43,287 nt of DNA from Oscillatoriaceae cyanobacterium Prado104 (GTDB lineage: Bacteria; Cyanobacteriota; Cyanobacteriia; Cyanobacteriales; Microcoleaceae). Each line of letters begins with the position of its first letter. Position 1 is the first letter of the stretch. A program made the translations under genes and the position numbers. Below, in pieces: positions 24,147 to 31,902 of this stretch. Under the pieces are notes generated by a model. That model ran no database searches, was not told the DNA's origin, and was given only the letters and a program-made list of their open reading frames with translations. The stretch lies in the NCBI GenBank assembly GCA_025454405.1, contig JALOON010000085.1:1-43287 (forward strand), written 5' to 3'.

Positions 24147-24932
24147 CTAATTGTTACTCGCATCCGTCATTTCAAAAGCTGTAGGTGCTAACTCTTTGAA
24201 AGTATCGATCGGAATTCCCCAACTGTATTGGCTCATTTGTTCCCGCAGGGCTGCATTCGGTTCAGTACCGTCTTTATACTGATACGGATCGCCCCATAAA
24301 GGATAAGCGTGGACGCCGTTAACGCCAACCAACTCACCGCGAGCGTTCAGCAATGGACCGCCACTCATTCCTTTTTCAATATCGTTGGTATAACCGATTT
24401 GGTAGCCGCCTTCCAAAGCCTTGTCTAGCACCCGCCAAACTTTGCCAGTTTTGAATACAAATCCCCGATCTTTTTCACCTTCTCCTGCAAAAGGAAAGCC
24501 ACCTGCAAATACTTCATCCCCTACTTTTGGCGGCAGAGCACCCAATTTTGCCGTAGTGTATTCAACGCTGCTGGTAAAGCGCAACATTGCTAAATCGTTG
24601 CCTTTAAAATTGGCGTCTTTGACTTCTGTTGCCTGATAAATTTTATTGTCTGGGGTTTGGATTTGGTAGGGGGCTTTCCCGGCTTTCAGAACGTGTTCGT
24701 TTGTCAGCACTGCGTACTGCGAACCTTGCTTGCGAATGGCGATTCCCGTTCCCACGACTCTACCGGCCGATCGAACTCTCAGGGAAATTGCAGCGGCTTG
24801 CTGTTGCAATTGCTGCTGTGACATTTCGACTGGCAGTTGTTTGAGGGAATTTTTGGCAGGGGGTATTTGCGCCGGCAACATTATCGAAATGCCGCTGATG
24901 CAAGTTGCCAAGATCAGTGAACGCCAATCCAT
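24147..24932 (-). CDS. Secreted trypsin-like serine protease (S1C-type)
   Basis: A 261-residue exported protease. A signal peptide (LILATCISGISIMLPAQ, about residues 6-22) is followed by a single catalytic domain: His in LTNEHVLKAG, Asp in GNDLAMLRF and Ser in KGMSGGPLL. There is no PDZ domain, unlike the Deg/HtrA proteases. It starts at ATG 24932 (MDWRSLILAT). It lies 31 bp after the COP23 gene and 45 bp before the larger protease, all on the same strand, and shares the NEHV/GMSGGP architecture with the larger one, which suggests local duplication of the protease domain. It probably acts in the periplasm or outside the cell. Confidence 0.88.
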   Translation of the reverse strand: MDWRSLILATCISGISIMLPAQIPPAKNSLKQLPVEMSQQQLQQQAAAISLRVRSAGRVVGTGIAIRKQGSQYAVLTNEHVLKAGKAPYQIQTPDNKIYQATEVKDANFKGNDLAMLRFTSSVEYTTAKLGALPPKVGDEVFAGGFPFAGEGEKDRGFVFKTGKVWRVLDKALEGGYQIGYTNDIEKGMSGGPLLNARGELVGVNGVHAYPLWGDPYQYKDGTEPNAALREQMSQYSWGIPIDTFKELAPTAFEMTDASNN

Positions 24933-24963
24933 ATTTATTCGGCTCGAAGTTTCTTTGCTATTT

Positions 24964-25533
24964 TTACCACAAAGGTTGGTCGTCTGTGGGTTCGTTGTTG
25001 AGCAATACGTCTAGATTGATGTTGGCATAGCCGTTTTCGTATGTTACCAGTTGCTTTTCTCCGCTCAGGTACAGGGGTTGCCGGGACGCGCGGTTGCGGG
25101 TGTCGAGCATTTGTTCGAGAACCTGGTTGGCATCGCTGCGCTGCGGTAATGTGAGCACTACGACAGCCGCGCTCGAACAATTGCCACTGCCTCTGGCGCG
25201 ATCGATGCACAATACTTTTTGACCGTTAAACGTGCCGGCTCTCATAAATCTGAGCTGTCCGTTGTCGTTAAACCGCTGGAATCTGGCAGATACTTCCTCG
25301 CAGCGCCGCTTGGGCGTCCACCCTGAAGATGAGAAAGTTTCGTTGTTCCAGACGATCAGCGGTACGTTACCTCTCGAGGTGCGGACTACTGTTGACGGTT
25401 TGCCTTCACTGATGCCGCAGAAAAATTGATTTCTGGTTGGAGTTTGAGCTTGGCTGGGCTGGGAGGGTAATACAGTCGATGTTGCTGCGACGATCGCAGT
25501 CGCGACTAGCGCGCCTAAGGACGATTTTTTCAT
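24964..25533 (-). CDS. COP23-domain secreted protein
   Basis: A 189-residue protein of the COP23 family, named after a circadian oscillating protein of cyanobacteria. The start at 25533 (MKKSSLGALVATAIVAAT) gives a clean signal peptide ending near PSQAQ; an upstream in-frame start at 25563 would add ten residues before it. The mature domain has the family pattern: FFCGISEGKPSTVVRTSRGNVPLI in two pieces (FFCGI and TVVRTSRGNVPLIVW), WTPKRRCEEVSARFQ, VLCIDRARG, NCSSAAVVVLTL and an asparagine/aspartate-rich end. Four cysteines suggest two disulfides. It heads an operon with two secreted serine proteases. The molecular function of COP23 is not known; a link with proteolysis is inferred from the operon. 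Confidence 0.85.
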   Translation of the reverse strand: MKKSSLGALVATAIVAATSTVLPSQPSQAQTPTRNQFFCGISEGKPSTVVRTSRGNVPLIVWNNETFSSSGWTPKRRCEEVSARFQRFNDNGQLRFMRAGTFNGQKVLCIDRARGSGNCSSAAVVVLTLPQRSDANQVLEQMLDTRNRASRQPLYLSGEKQLVTYENGYANINLDVLLNNEPTDDQPLW

Positions 25534-25795
25534 TGGATACCCTAGATATAAATATTGAATCAATAGCTTCTTACGTTCTCCCCCGCCTTCGCTCGATCGA
25601 GCAAGCGGGAGACCCCTTGCCGCATTAAGAATTTATAATATCTTGCGACCCTTGCTTTTTAGATTACAGTATCTGGTAATCTTAGTCAATCGCGATCGAA
25701 CTCTTTACAAGATCTTTAAATTTTGGGGAAAAGGCGGCGGGCGATCGGTAGCGATTCGCGATCGGAACGTAGTTGAATGTACTAAAGTCCGGTGG

Positions 25796-25935
25796 CTAGC
25801 TTGCCAACTCGAATGCAGCATAAATCGGTAGTTCATCCAAATTTGCGATCGCTCCGGATTCAGGGTTGAAACGAGCAATGATTTCGTTCCCAATTTCCTC
25901 AGCTTCTCGATCCGCACAAGCAGAGTAAATATCGC
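25796..25935 (-). pseudogene. Small gene remnant, possibly DUF2283-like
   Basis: On the minus strand one frame reads DREAEEIGNEIIARFNPESG and continues AIANLDELPIYAAFELAS to a stop at 25796. The adjacent frame, just upstream, contains ADAIFTLL. The pattern, acidic-(x)-EI-(x)-F(N/D)P(E/D)SG near the end and ADAI(Y/F) near the beginning, recalls the short DUF2283 proteins, broken here by a frameshift and by the stop at 25938. The resemblance is weak. The rest of the 484-bp gap between the COP23 gene and the DUF1778 antitoxin holds HIP1-type sites and nothing else I can name. Confidence 0.3.
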
Positions 25936-26017
25936 GTCAGCCTGCCGGAGGCATATCGCAAACGCTATCCTAGTAATAACCACAAGGTAGCCTTTTGGGA
26001 ATTTGGAGATTAAAAAA

Positions 26018-26401
26018 ATGAGCAACGCGATCGCATTACAAACCGTTATGGAATATGTTGAGGCACTTTCCCCAGAAGACCAAGACTTACCGATCGAACT
26101 CATCCAGAAACGGCGAACTGAGAAGCAGAGAGCAGAAGTAGCAGAAAATATCGAGCTAACTCTCAGCCAACAAGACAAAGAAACTCTCGAAAAAGCTGCC
26201 GCAGTGCAAAGTAAAACTCTGAGCGAGTATCTGCTTAAAATAGCTCTCTTTTTAGCAAAAGAAACTCCAAAAGTAGAGCAAATTGTATTGAGCGATCGCG
26301 ACTGGGAAATCTTTGCATCAGCCATTGAAAACCCACCTGAACCCAGCGCAGCACTGAAAGCAGCTATAAAAAAGCATCAGGAAAAGTATGGAAAGTGGTA
26401 A
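26018..26401 (+). CDS. DUF1778 antitoxin (TacA-like) with N-terminal extension
   Basis: A 127-residue protein. ATG 26018 is chosen because GGAG lies 9 bases upstream; a TTG at 26003 would place that GGAG inside the gene. Residues about 1-45 (ALQTVMEYVEALSPEDQDLP, then IELIQKRRTEKQRAE) look like the start of another short cyanobacterial antitoxin-type protein. Residues about 48-127 are a DUF1778 antitoxin: a ribbon-helix-helix part (ELTLSQQDKETLEKAAAVQS and TLSEYLLKIALFLA) and the toxin-neutralising tail IVLSDRDWEIFASAIENPPEP. The tail normally binds a GNAT (TacT) toxin, and remains of one follow directly. It may be a fusion of two antitoxin modules. Confidence 0.8.
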   Translation: MSNAIALQTVMEYVEALSPEDQDLPIELIQKRRTEKQRAEVAENIELTLSQQDKETLEKAAAVQSKTLSEYLLKIALFLAKETPKVEQIVLSDRDWEIFASAIENPPEPSAALKAAIKKHQEKYGKW

Positions 26402-26404
26402 ACA

Positions 26405-26765
26405 ATGGAATGGATTTTTTGTTCTGTAGACGATAGACGATGAAAGATTTAGACGAGAAGCTTTTGAATGCGGTATACCTGAGTTAAATGAGTACCTGAA
26501 AAAATATGCCCGTCAGAACGATAGAAGAGGCATCGCTAAAACCTTTATAGCAATACCTGAAGGTGGAATCGATATCGCTCAGAGATCGAGAAGTAATCGA
26601 TGTACAGAATATCTCCTACTCGATCGTAACGAAACGTTAATTTTTTGTCCATACCGCGTTCCCTCCAATAATTTAAGGACAGAGAAAAAAGCTCATAAAA
26701 ACCCCTCCACTTACTGCAAAGCAGTAAACTGCAACTTCTTAACTACCCCTGAAAAAGGAGGATAG
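26405..26765 (+). pseudogene. Broken GNAT-type toxin (TacT-like)
   Basis: It starts 3 bases after the antitoxin stop codon with ATG GAA TGG ATT, then meets a stop at 26441. In the next frame, from 26436, it reads DDERFRREAFECGIPELNEY and then LKKYARQNDRRGIAKTFIAI. That is the N-terminal hallmark (FDCG..ELN.YL...ARQ...G..KTF.A) of DUF1778-linked acetyltransferase toxins. After IPEGG the frame stays open to 26765 but carries no acetyl-CoA-binding core. So there is one frameshift near 26430 and loss of the C-terminal two thirds. The toxin should be inactive. This explains the 393-bp gap before the glutamate dehydrogenase gene. Confidence 0.7.
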
Positions 26766-26794
26766 GCGAACGATCTAACTTCCCCTGCAACCAA

Positions 26795-28081
26795 TCAAGT
26801 ATTTAAGTAATAATCGCGAGTTCCCTTGGCATTCATCGATTCGGAGAGTCGATTCAATCCGTACACGTAGGCAGCAGTTCTCATGGGAACCGACAGTTCC
26901 TCAGCGATTTTCCAAATTGCCTCAGTTTCCTCCACCATTTTGTGCTTCAACCGCTGGTTGACTTCTTCAAGAGACCAATAAAGTCCGCTGCGGTTTTGCA
27001 CCCATTCAAAATAACTAACTGTCACGCCGCCGGCATTGACTAAAATATCGGGAATTACCTGAATTCCCCGCGATTCCAAAATTAAATCTGCTGCTGAAGT
27101 AATGGGTCCGTTCGCTACTTCAAAAATTAATTTTGCCTTGATATCATTAACATTTACCTCGGTAATTTGATTTTCCAAAGCAGCAGGCACCAACAGGTCA
27201 ACATCCAATGCTAAAAGTTCTTCGTTGGTTAAAATTTCGTGTTCGACGATATTGCAAACCGAGCCTTCGCAGTAAATAGCTTTAATGCCTTTATTAGCTT
27301 CTTTAAAGCGGCGGATGCTGGGAATATCCAGACCTTTTTTCGCATAAATTCCGCCTTGGGAATCGCTAACAGCAACAACTTTGTAACCTGCTTTCGACAA
27401 CAGTTCGGCCAATTCTGCCCCGGCATTACCGAAACCCTGCACGGCTACAGTTGTCTCTACCGGAACTCTCTTAAATTTAGGCAAGAGATGTTCGATGACA
27501 TAAAAAGCACCGGTTGCGGTTGCCACTTCTCTGCCCAAACTACCGCCGATAGTCACTGGTTTGCCAGTAATTACTGCCGGACTGAGCTGCCTTTTAATAA
27601 TACTGTACTGATCCATCATCCAACCCATAATCATCGGATTGGTATAGACATCCGGCGCGGGAATATCGACATCTGGCCCCATAAAATCCGCGATCGCATC
27701 TACATAACCCCGGCTCAACCTTTCTAATTCCAGTTTAGAAAGTTCCTTGGGATTTAAAGTAATCCCGCCCTTAGCCCCTCCGAAGGGCAAGTTCAAAACT
27801 GCACATTTAAAAGTCATCCAAAACGCCAGGGATTGTACTTCATCGAGGGACACTTTTGGATGGTAGCGCACGCCCCCTTTTGTCGGACCTCGGGTATCGT
27901 CGTAGCGGACTCGATATCCTTGAAAAATGCGCAGCGAACCGTTGTCCATCCGCACGGGAATTGATACAATTAAACTAGCTTTGGGATATTTCAGCCGCTC
28001 GATCGCATCTTCTGAAAGGGAAACGTATTTTAACGCCCGTTCTAATCGGCGGCTGGCATCGGCAAATAATGAATCAGACAT
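26795..28081 (-). CDS. gdhA: Glutamate dehydrogenase (Glu/Leu/Phe/Val family)
   Basis: A 428-residue cytoplasmic enzyme that interconverts glutamate and 2-oxoglutarate plus ammonium. The substrate domain has KGGVRYHPKVSLDEVQSLAF and the catalytic-lysine segment LPFGGAKGGI. The nucleotide domain has the glycine motif VQGFGNAGAELAELL, and the end has the family block NAGGVTVSYFEWVQN. The length is normal. The ATG at 28081 (MSDSLFADASRRLERAL) is preceded by CTCTTCCTTCTT, the inverse of the GGAAGAA heptamer, and not by a Shine-Dalgarno sequence. It stands alone. Its 2-oxoglutarate chemistry ties it to the NtcA signal, but no NtcA box was seen at its start. Confidence 0.94.
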   Translation of the reverse strand: MSDSLFADASRRLERALKYVSLSEDAIERLKYPKASLIVSIPVRMDNGSLRIFQGYRVRYDDTRGPTKGGVRYHPKVSLDEVQSLAFWMTFKCAVLNLPFGGAKGGITLNPKELSKLELERLSRGYVDAIADFMGPDVDIPAPDVYTNPMIMGWMMDQYSIIKRQLSPAVITGKPVTIGGSLGREVATATGAFYVIEHLLPKFKRVPVETTVAVQGFGNAGAELAELLSKAGYKVVAVSDSQGGIYAKKGLDIPSIRRFKEANKGIKAIYCEGSVCNIVEHEILTNEELLALDVDLLVPAALENQITEVNVNDIKAKLIFEVANGPITSAADLILESRGIQVIPDILVNAGGVTVSYFEWVQNRSGLYWSLEEVNQRLKHKMVEETEAIWKIAEELSVPMRTAAYVYGLNRLSESMNAKGTRDYYLNT

Positions 28082-28091
28082 AAGAAGGAAG

Positions 28092-28117
28092 AGTTGATAG
28101 TTGATAGTTGATAGTTG
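28092..28117. repeat. (AGTTGAT)n heptamer repeat
   Basis: Three perfect units of AGTTGAT and a partial fourth, followed by TTAGTCA-type heptamers (28134-28160) and a GGAAGAA-like purine stretch (28171-28200). These make up the first part of the 635-bp gap upstream of gdhA. The rest holds REP palindromes and the left end of the tnpB element. Confidence 0.75.
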
Positions 28118-28380
28118 TCAGCAAACAGTTGTCATTAGTCAGCAGTCATTAGTCATTAGTTAGAATCAAGAGGAAGGAGGAAAGGAAGAAGGAAGAAGAG
28201 TTAACCGGAGAGTTTTTCAGTAGCGCAGAACTTGGATTTAAGTATTGTGGCTGAGCTGCTGTTTTTCTGAGACAGTCTAATTTAAGCATATTTAGGGTGA
28301 ATTCTAATTTCTGTCGGGTCTCGATCGACCGTCTGGCATTCCCAAGCGGTAAGGCGCGCGCTACGCCAGCAAGTCCGTGA

Positions 28381-28398
28381 GGTGCGCGTTGCGCGCCC
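28381..28398. repeat. REP-like palindrome GGTGCGCG..GCGCGCC
   Basis: GGTGCGCGTTGCGCGCCC lies next to a related AAGGCGCGCGCTACGCC at 28351-28367. The same palindrome occurs in the opposite direction at 31783-31799. It is a dispersed intergenic repeat. The open frame through it on the minus strand has no recognisable character. Confidence 0.6.
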
Positions 28399-28716
28399 GA
28401 AGTACAAAGTAAGTAAGTGCTGTTTCAGTATGCTTCGATCGAGCGTTTTGCTCCCAAATAGCAAACCAGCATCTAAACTTAAAGTAGGCGCATCGGGCTT
28501 GAAGAGAAATTTGAGTTCGATCGCCCCAATCAAACGCTCGAATCCAAGCCAGCAACCAGGGGAATCAATTTTTGCAATGGATAGACGATAGATGTAAAGT
28601 TATCAGAAGCTTGGGTTTAAAACCCCGTCCTTAATAGGACGGCTTTAATTGTAACTTTTCATTACACGCCAGCTATTTTGTGCTAATTGCGCTAGCATAA
28701 GAGTGGAGGTAAAACA

Positions 28717-29907
28717 ATGCTAGTTTTTGAGTTCAAAGCCTACGGAAAATCAAGTCAGTACAACGCAGTAGCCGAAGCAATTCGTACAGCGCAATTTGTC
28801 CGAAATAGCTGTTTGCGCTATTGGATCGACAATCCCAAAAAGAACAAGTACGACTTAAACAAAAACTGTGCTGTACTAGCAGCAACTTTTCCGTTTGCCT
28901 CGGAACTCAACTCCCAAGCAAGACAGGCAAGTGCCGAACGCGCTTGGGCAGCCATCTCCCGATTTTACGAGAACTGCAAGAAAAAGATTCCCGGCAAAAA
29001 AGGATATCCGCAATTCCAGAAAGACTGTCGCTCTGTCGAGTACAAATCAACTGGATGGAAGCTGGCGTTTGACAGAAAGTCAATTACATTCACTGACAAG
29101 AAAGGAATTGGCAAACTCAAACTGAAAGGTACGCGCGACTTACATTTTTACCAAATTAGCCAAATTAAACGGGTTCGATTGGTTAAACGTGCGGACGGTG
29201 TGTACGTCCAGTTCTGCATTGATGTTAACAGAAAGGAAAACACAGAACCGACTGGCAACACAATTGGACTAGATGTTGGGCTGAAGGAATATTACACCGA
29301 TTCAAACGGAGTTACGGTTGAAAATCCAAGATTCCTAAGAATTGGAGAACTTGTTCTCAAACGCAGTCAACGTCGGGTATCCAGAAAAGTTAAAGGTTCA
29401 AAAAACAGAGGTAAGGCCAGACAAATTTTAGCTCATCGCCACCTCAAAATAAGTAGGCAACGTAAAGACCACGCTGTGAAGTTAGCGCGGTGCGTAGTTC
29501 AGTCTAACGACTTAATAGCCTATGAAGATTTGAGAATTAAAAATCTGGCGCAGAATCATTGTTTAGCTAAATCTATAAACGACGCATCTTGGTATCAGTT
29601 CCGCGTCTGGCTTGAATACTTTGGAAAGGTATTTGAGCGCGTAACGGTTGCGGTAAATCCGCAATACACGAGCCAAGAATGCTCTAGTTGCGGTGAAATT
29701 GTCAAAAAATCTCTATCCACCAGAACCCACGTTTGCAAGTGTGGATGCACTCTTGACAGGGATGAAAATGCAGCTAGAAATATCCTCAGGAGAGGATTGG
29801 GTACGGTAGGGCATACCGGAACATTTGCATTAAATGCAAGCAACGCTTTGGGAGAATTGACCTCTACTTTGGTTGGAGAAATCCTGTCATTGCAAGTCGG
29901 CTCGTAG
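28717..29907 (+). CDS. tnpB: TnpB, RNA-guided endonuclease of IS200/IS605 type
   Basis: A 396-residue TnpB. The N-terminal helical part (FELKAYGK-like start, FVRNSCLRYW) leads to the RuvC domain. The three acidic catalytic residues are present: Asp in IGLDVGLKEYY, Glu in IAYEDLRIKNL and Asp in TLDRDENAARNIL. The zinc finger is C-x2-C (CSSCG) and C-x-C (CKCGC). The frame is intact, so the nuclease may be active. ATG 28717 has GGAGG nine bases upstream. It lies immediately upstream of the DUF4126 gene. Confidence 0.92.
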   Translation: MLVFEFKAYGKSSQYNAVAEAIRTAQFVRNSCLRYWIDNPKKNKYDLNKNCAVLAATFPFASELNSQARQASAERAWAAISRFYENCKKKIPGKKGYPQFQKDCRSVEYKSTGWKLAFDRKSITFTDKKGIGKLKLKGTRDLHFYQISQIKRVRLVKRADGVYVQFCIDVNRKENTEPTGNTIGLDVGLKEYYTDSNGVTVENPRFLRIGELVLKRSQRRVSRKVKGSKNRGKARQILAHRHLKISRQRKDHAVKLARCVVQSNDLIAYEDLRIKNLAQNHCLAKSINDASWYQFRVWLEYFGKVFERVTVAVNPQYTSQECSSCGEIVKKSLSTRTHVCKCGCTLDRDENAARNILRRGLGTVGHTGTFALNASNALGELTSTLVGEILSLQVGS

Positions 29908-29917
29908 AACAAAGAAT

Positions 29918-29938
29918 CCCCGCGCGTTCGCGCCGGGG
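29918..29938 (+). repeat. Right-end hairpin of the tnpB element
   Basis: CCCC-GCGC-GTTC-GCGC-(C)-GGGG with one bulged C, starting 11 bases after the tnpB stop codon. It marks the transposon right end and probably the scaffold end of the element's guide RNA. Confidence 0.65.
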
Positions 29939-29962
29939 AGTGTCAACAACTAAAGTATTGTT

Positions 29963-30574
29963 ATGGTTGGACTCCTAGCCGCACTCTCTGCATCGGCGGC
30001 GGGGGGTATGAGAATTGCCCTGCCCCTGCTGTTAATTGGTTTGTTGCGCATCGACAAACTTTGGTCGGAAATACCTTTACTGTCTCGCATTCACCCGCAA
30101 GTAGTTCTGTGCATTTTGGTGAGTTGGTCGCTGTTAGAGTTATTTGCTTCTAAAACGTTTGTCGGGCTGCGAGTATTGCAAATCGTGCAAATTTTGTGCA
30201 GTCCTATTGTAGGGGCAATTATGGCAATTGCGATCGCCCAAGCAACTGCGATCGAGGAAACTTTTACTAATCCTTGGATGCTGTGGATTGTTGCTGTTGT
30301 CGGAGGCTTGTTAGCCCTAGTGTTGCAATTGGTACAAGCAGGATGGCTTTACCGGCTGCGGGGCTTGCCGATGTGGGTAATTTTTCTCCAAGATGGTTTG
30401 TGCGTGGCGCTAGTTTTATTTGCTTTTGATGCGCCCAGACAGGGAGGGTTAATTGCGATGTTGCTGCTGTGGATGGCAATTCGCAGTTCTAAAGAATGGT
30501 ATCGCTGGTACAAGCATCAGGGAGTACCGGGGGATGGGGGAAATCCCCGCCGCAGCAAACTCGATCCGGATTAG
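29963..30574 (+). CDS. DUF4126 integral membrane protein
   Basis: A 203-residue protein with a DUF4126-type start (LLAALSASAAGGMRIALPLLLIGLL) and about six hydrophobic segments spread to residue 180. A polar, basic C-terminal tail (SSKEWYRWYKHQG to RRSKLDPD) probably faces the cytoplasm. ATG 29963 begins the conserved part. It lies 15 bp after the right end of the tnpB element, so the transposon has replaced or displaced the native promoter and ribosome-binding region; only TAAAG at 29952-29956 remains close. The family's function is unknown. Confidence 0.8.
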   Translation: MVGLLAALSASAAGGMRIALPLLLIGLLRIDKLWSEIPLLSRIHPQVVLCILVSWSLLELFASKTFVGLRVLQIVQILCSPIVGAIMAIAIAQATAIEETFTNPWMLWIVAVVGGLLALVLQLVQAGWLYRLRGLPMWVIFLQDGLCVALVLFAFDAPRQGGLIAMLLLWMAIRSSKEWYRWYKHQGVPGDGGNPRRSKLDPD

Positions 30575-30576
30575 TT

Positions 30577-30635
30577 AGGGCTTGCTGAAAAAGTACAGGC
30601 AACTCAAAAAAGTTCGATCGCCCTATGCAAGCAAG
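30577..30635. repeat. Solo end of a second TIR subfamily
   Basis: AGGGCTTGCTGAAAAAG begins a 59-bp block that matches 42935-42993 with ten differences (shared core AACTCAAAAAAGTTCGAT). The first 16 bases are the TIR of the elements at 18021 and 22034. No matching right end was found in the following 230 bp, so it is a solo end or a decayed copy. Confidence 0.65.
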
Positions 30636-30809
30636 ATTCAAGCCAGCGGCACTGAATTGCGCGTTATATTTGTAGGGAAACGGCATTGCCGTGCTATTCG
30701 GTAGCATTAAAAGGTTTAGCCGCTTTTGAGGTGCTACTTTCTCCCCTCCCCCCTCTCCCTCTCTCGATCGAGAGAAATTTTAACCCATATTTTGTATAAA
30801 AGGATCGTT

Positions 30810-31703
30810 ATGGCTGTTCGCAAGGATACAATTTTCGAGCGCTTTTTATCGCCCCTAATTCGACTGGCGATCGACGAAGCAGAACTGAAACGATTTTATC
30901 AAAGTATCGACTGGGAAACTGCAGCCGACCGGCACCGCAAACCAAACTTAATTTATCCCGAATATTACAGCAGCCAAAACTTTCACGGCATTGAAGGCGG
31001 CTATCTCAACGCTAATGCAGCCGTTTCCTACGATCCGATTACCCAATATGTTTTGCCCCCCAACGAAACACTTGTCAGACAGGGTTTAATCGACGCTGTA
31101 CGGGTGAAACCGCGACGCATCCTCGATTTGGGATGCGGCACTGGTTCGACAACTCTGATGCTGAAACAAACTTTTCCCCAAGCAGAAGTTATCGGCCTCG
31201 ACTTGTCGCCTTACATGCTGGTAGTTGCTGAACTTAAAGCTCAAAAAGCGGGATTGAATATCGAATTGCTGCACGCCAATGCTGAAAATACCGGTTTCCC
31301 CGATAGCAGCTTCGATTTAGTTACAGCTTCCTTGCTGTTTCACGAAACGCCACCGACTGTATCGCGGGCAATTTTGCGAGAAAGTTTTCGACTGCTGACT
31401 GTGGGGGGACAGGTGGCAATTTTGGACGGCAACCAGAAAACTTTGCGGCAGACAGAATGGCTGACAGAAGTATTTGAAGAGCCTTATATTAAGTCTTACG
31501 CGACCGGTAGCGTAGATGCTTGGATGGGGGCGGCTGGATTTGCCTGCGTGCAAACTCAGGAACACTGGTGGGTGCATCAGGTAACGCAAGCTGTGAAACC
31601 TTTACCCGGACAAGATTTAGAACAGGTGCAGGCTGCGGGACAAAATGTCGCGAGAGATCCCGATTTTGATGGCGGTTTTGAAGGCTTTCCCGCTCCTGCT
31701 TGA
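30810..31703 (+). CDS. Class I SAM-dependent methyltransferase
   Basis: A 297-residue enzyme. The SAM-binding motif I is RRILDLGCGTGSTTLML (about 107-123). Motif II-like residues are VIGLDLSPYM, and later motifs include FDLVTASLLFHETP and LLTVGGQVAILDG. The N-terminal 100 residues (ERFLSPLIRLAIDEAELKRF, then NFHGIEGGYLNANAAVSYDP) are characteristic of a cyanobacterial subgroup with no assigned substrate. ATG 30810 is chosen because AAGGA lies six bases upstream; 28 more codons are open upstream but are repeat-derived. It is not an ArsM, as the required cysteines are absent. Confidence 0.88.
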   Translation: MAVRKDTIFERFLSPLIRLAIDEAELKRFYQSIDWETAADRHRKPNLIYPEYYSSQNFHGIEGGYLNANAAVSYDPITQYVLPPNETLVRQGLIDAVRVKPRRILDLGCGTGSTTLMLKQTFPQAEVIGLDLSPYMLVVAELKAQKAGLNIELLHANAENTGFPDSSFDLVTASLLFHETPPTVSRAILRESFRLLTVGGQVAILDGNQKTLRQTEWLTEVFEEPYIKSYATGSVDAWMGAAGFACVQTQEHWWVHQVTQAVKPLPGQDLEQVQAAGQNVARDPDFDGGFEGFPAPA

Positions 31704-31782
31704 TGTATTTTGTTAATGTGGATTTTTCATGCGGACAGGACTTGCGCATTCATGCAGCGTGACACGCTACTTATAGCAGTAA

Positions 31783-31799
31783 GGCGCGCTGCGCGCACC
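31783..31799. repeat. REP-like palindrome, inverse copy
   Basis: GGCGCGCTGCGCGCACC is the reverse complement of the type at 28381-28398. It lies between the methyltransferase and HAD genes, just before the CTTCTTC tract. Confidence 0.6.
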
Positions 31800-31859
31800 C
31801 TAAATAAGCTGCTAGTGCTCGATTAATTATTACAAATAACCTGAAGCTTTGGCTTTACC

Positions 31860-31900
31860 TTCCTTCTTCTTCCTTCTTCCTTCTTCCTTCTTCCTTCTTC
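31860..31900. repeat. (CTTCTTC) heptamer tract abutting the HAD start codon
   Basis: About five copies of the 7-bp unit CTTCTTC (the complement of GGAAGAA) end two bases before the ATG of the HAD hydrolase gene. The pyrimidine run occupies the ribosome-binding position. Confidence 0.8.
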
Positions 31901-31902
31901 TA

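Larger units (their letters stand above)
28612..29948 (+). mobile_element. IS200/IS605-family element, tnpB only
   Basis: The left-end hairpin is at 28618-28646 (CCGTCC / GGACGG, 28625-28630 with 28637-28642), the tnpB gene at 28717-29907, and the right-end hairpin CCCCGCGCG..GCGCCGGGG at 29918-29938, followed by AGTGTCAAC. There is no tnpA, so it is the IS1341-like type that depends on a transposase in trans. Boundaries are approximate because these elements make no target duplication. In this class the 3-prime end of tnpB plus the right end usually makes the omega (guide) RNA, with the bases after the right end acting as guide. Confidence 0.75.

Noticed and set aside
25705..26325. 206-codon minus-strand frame opposite the DUF1778 antitoxin
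   Set aside because: The complement strand carries a recognised antitoxin with a good ribosome site; this frame has no family features and an odd Ser/Arg-rich composition.
28282..28533. 83-codon minus-strand frame
   Set aside because: Runs through REP palindromes between gdhA and the tnpB element; no start signal or recognisable domain.
30810..31703. ArsM arsenite methyltransferase as partner of arsS
   Set aside because: Lacks the conserved arsenic-binding cysteines of ArsM and is 5 kb away on the other strand.
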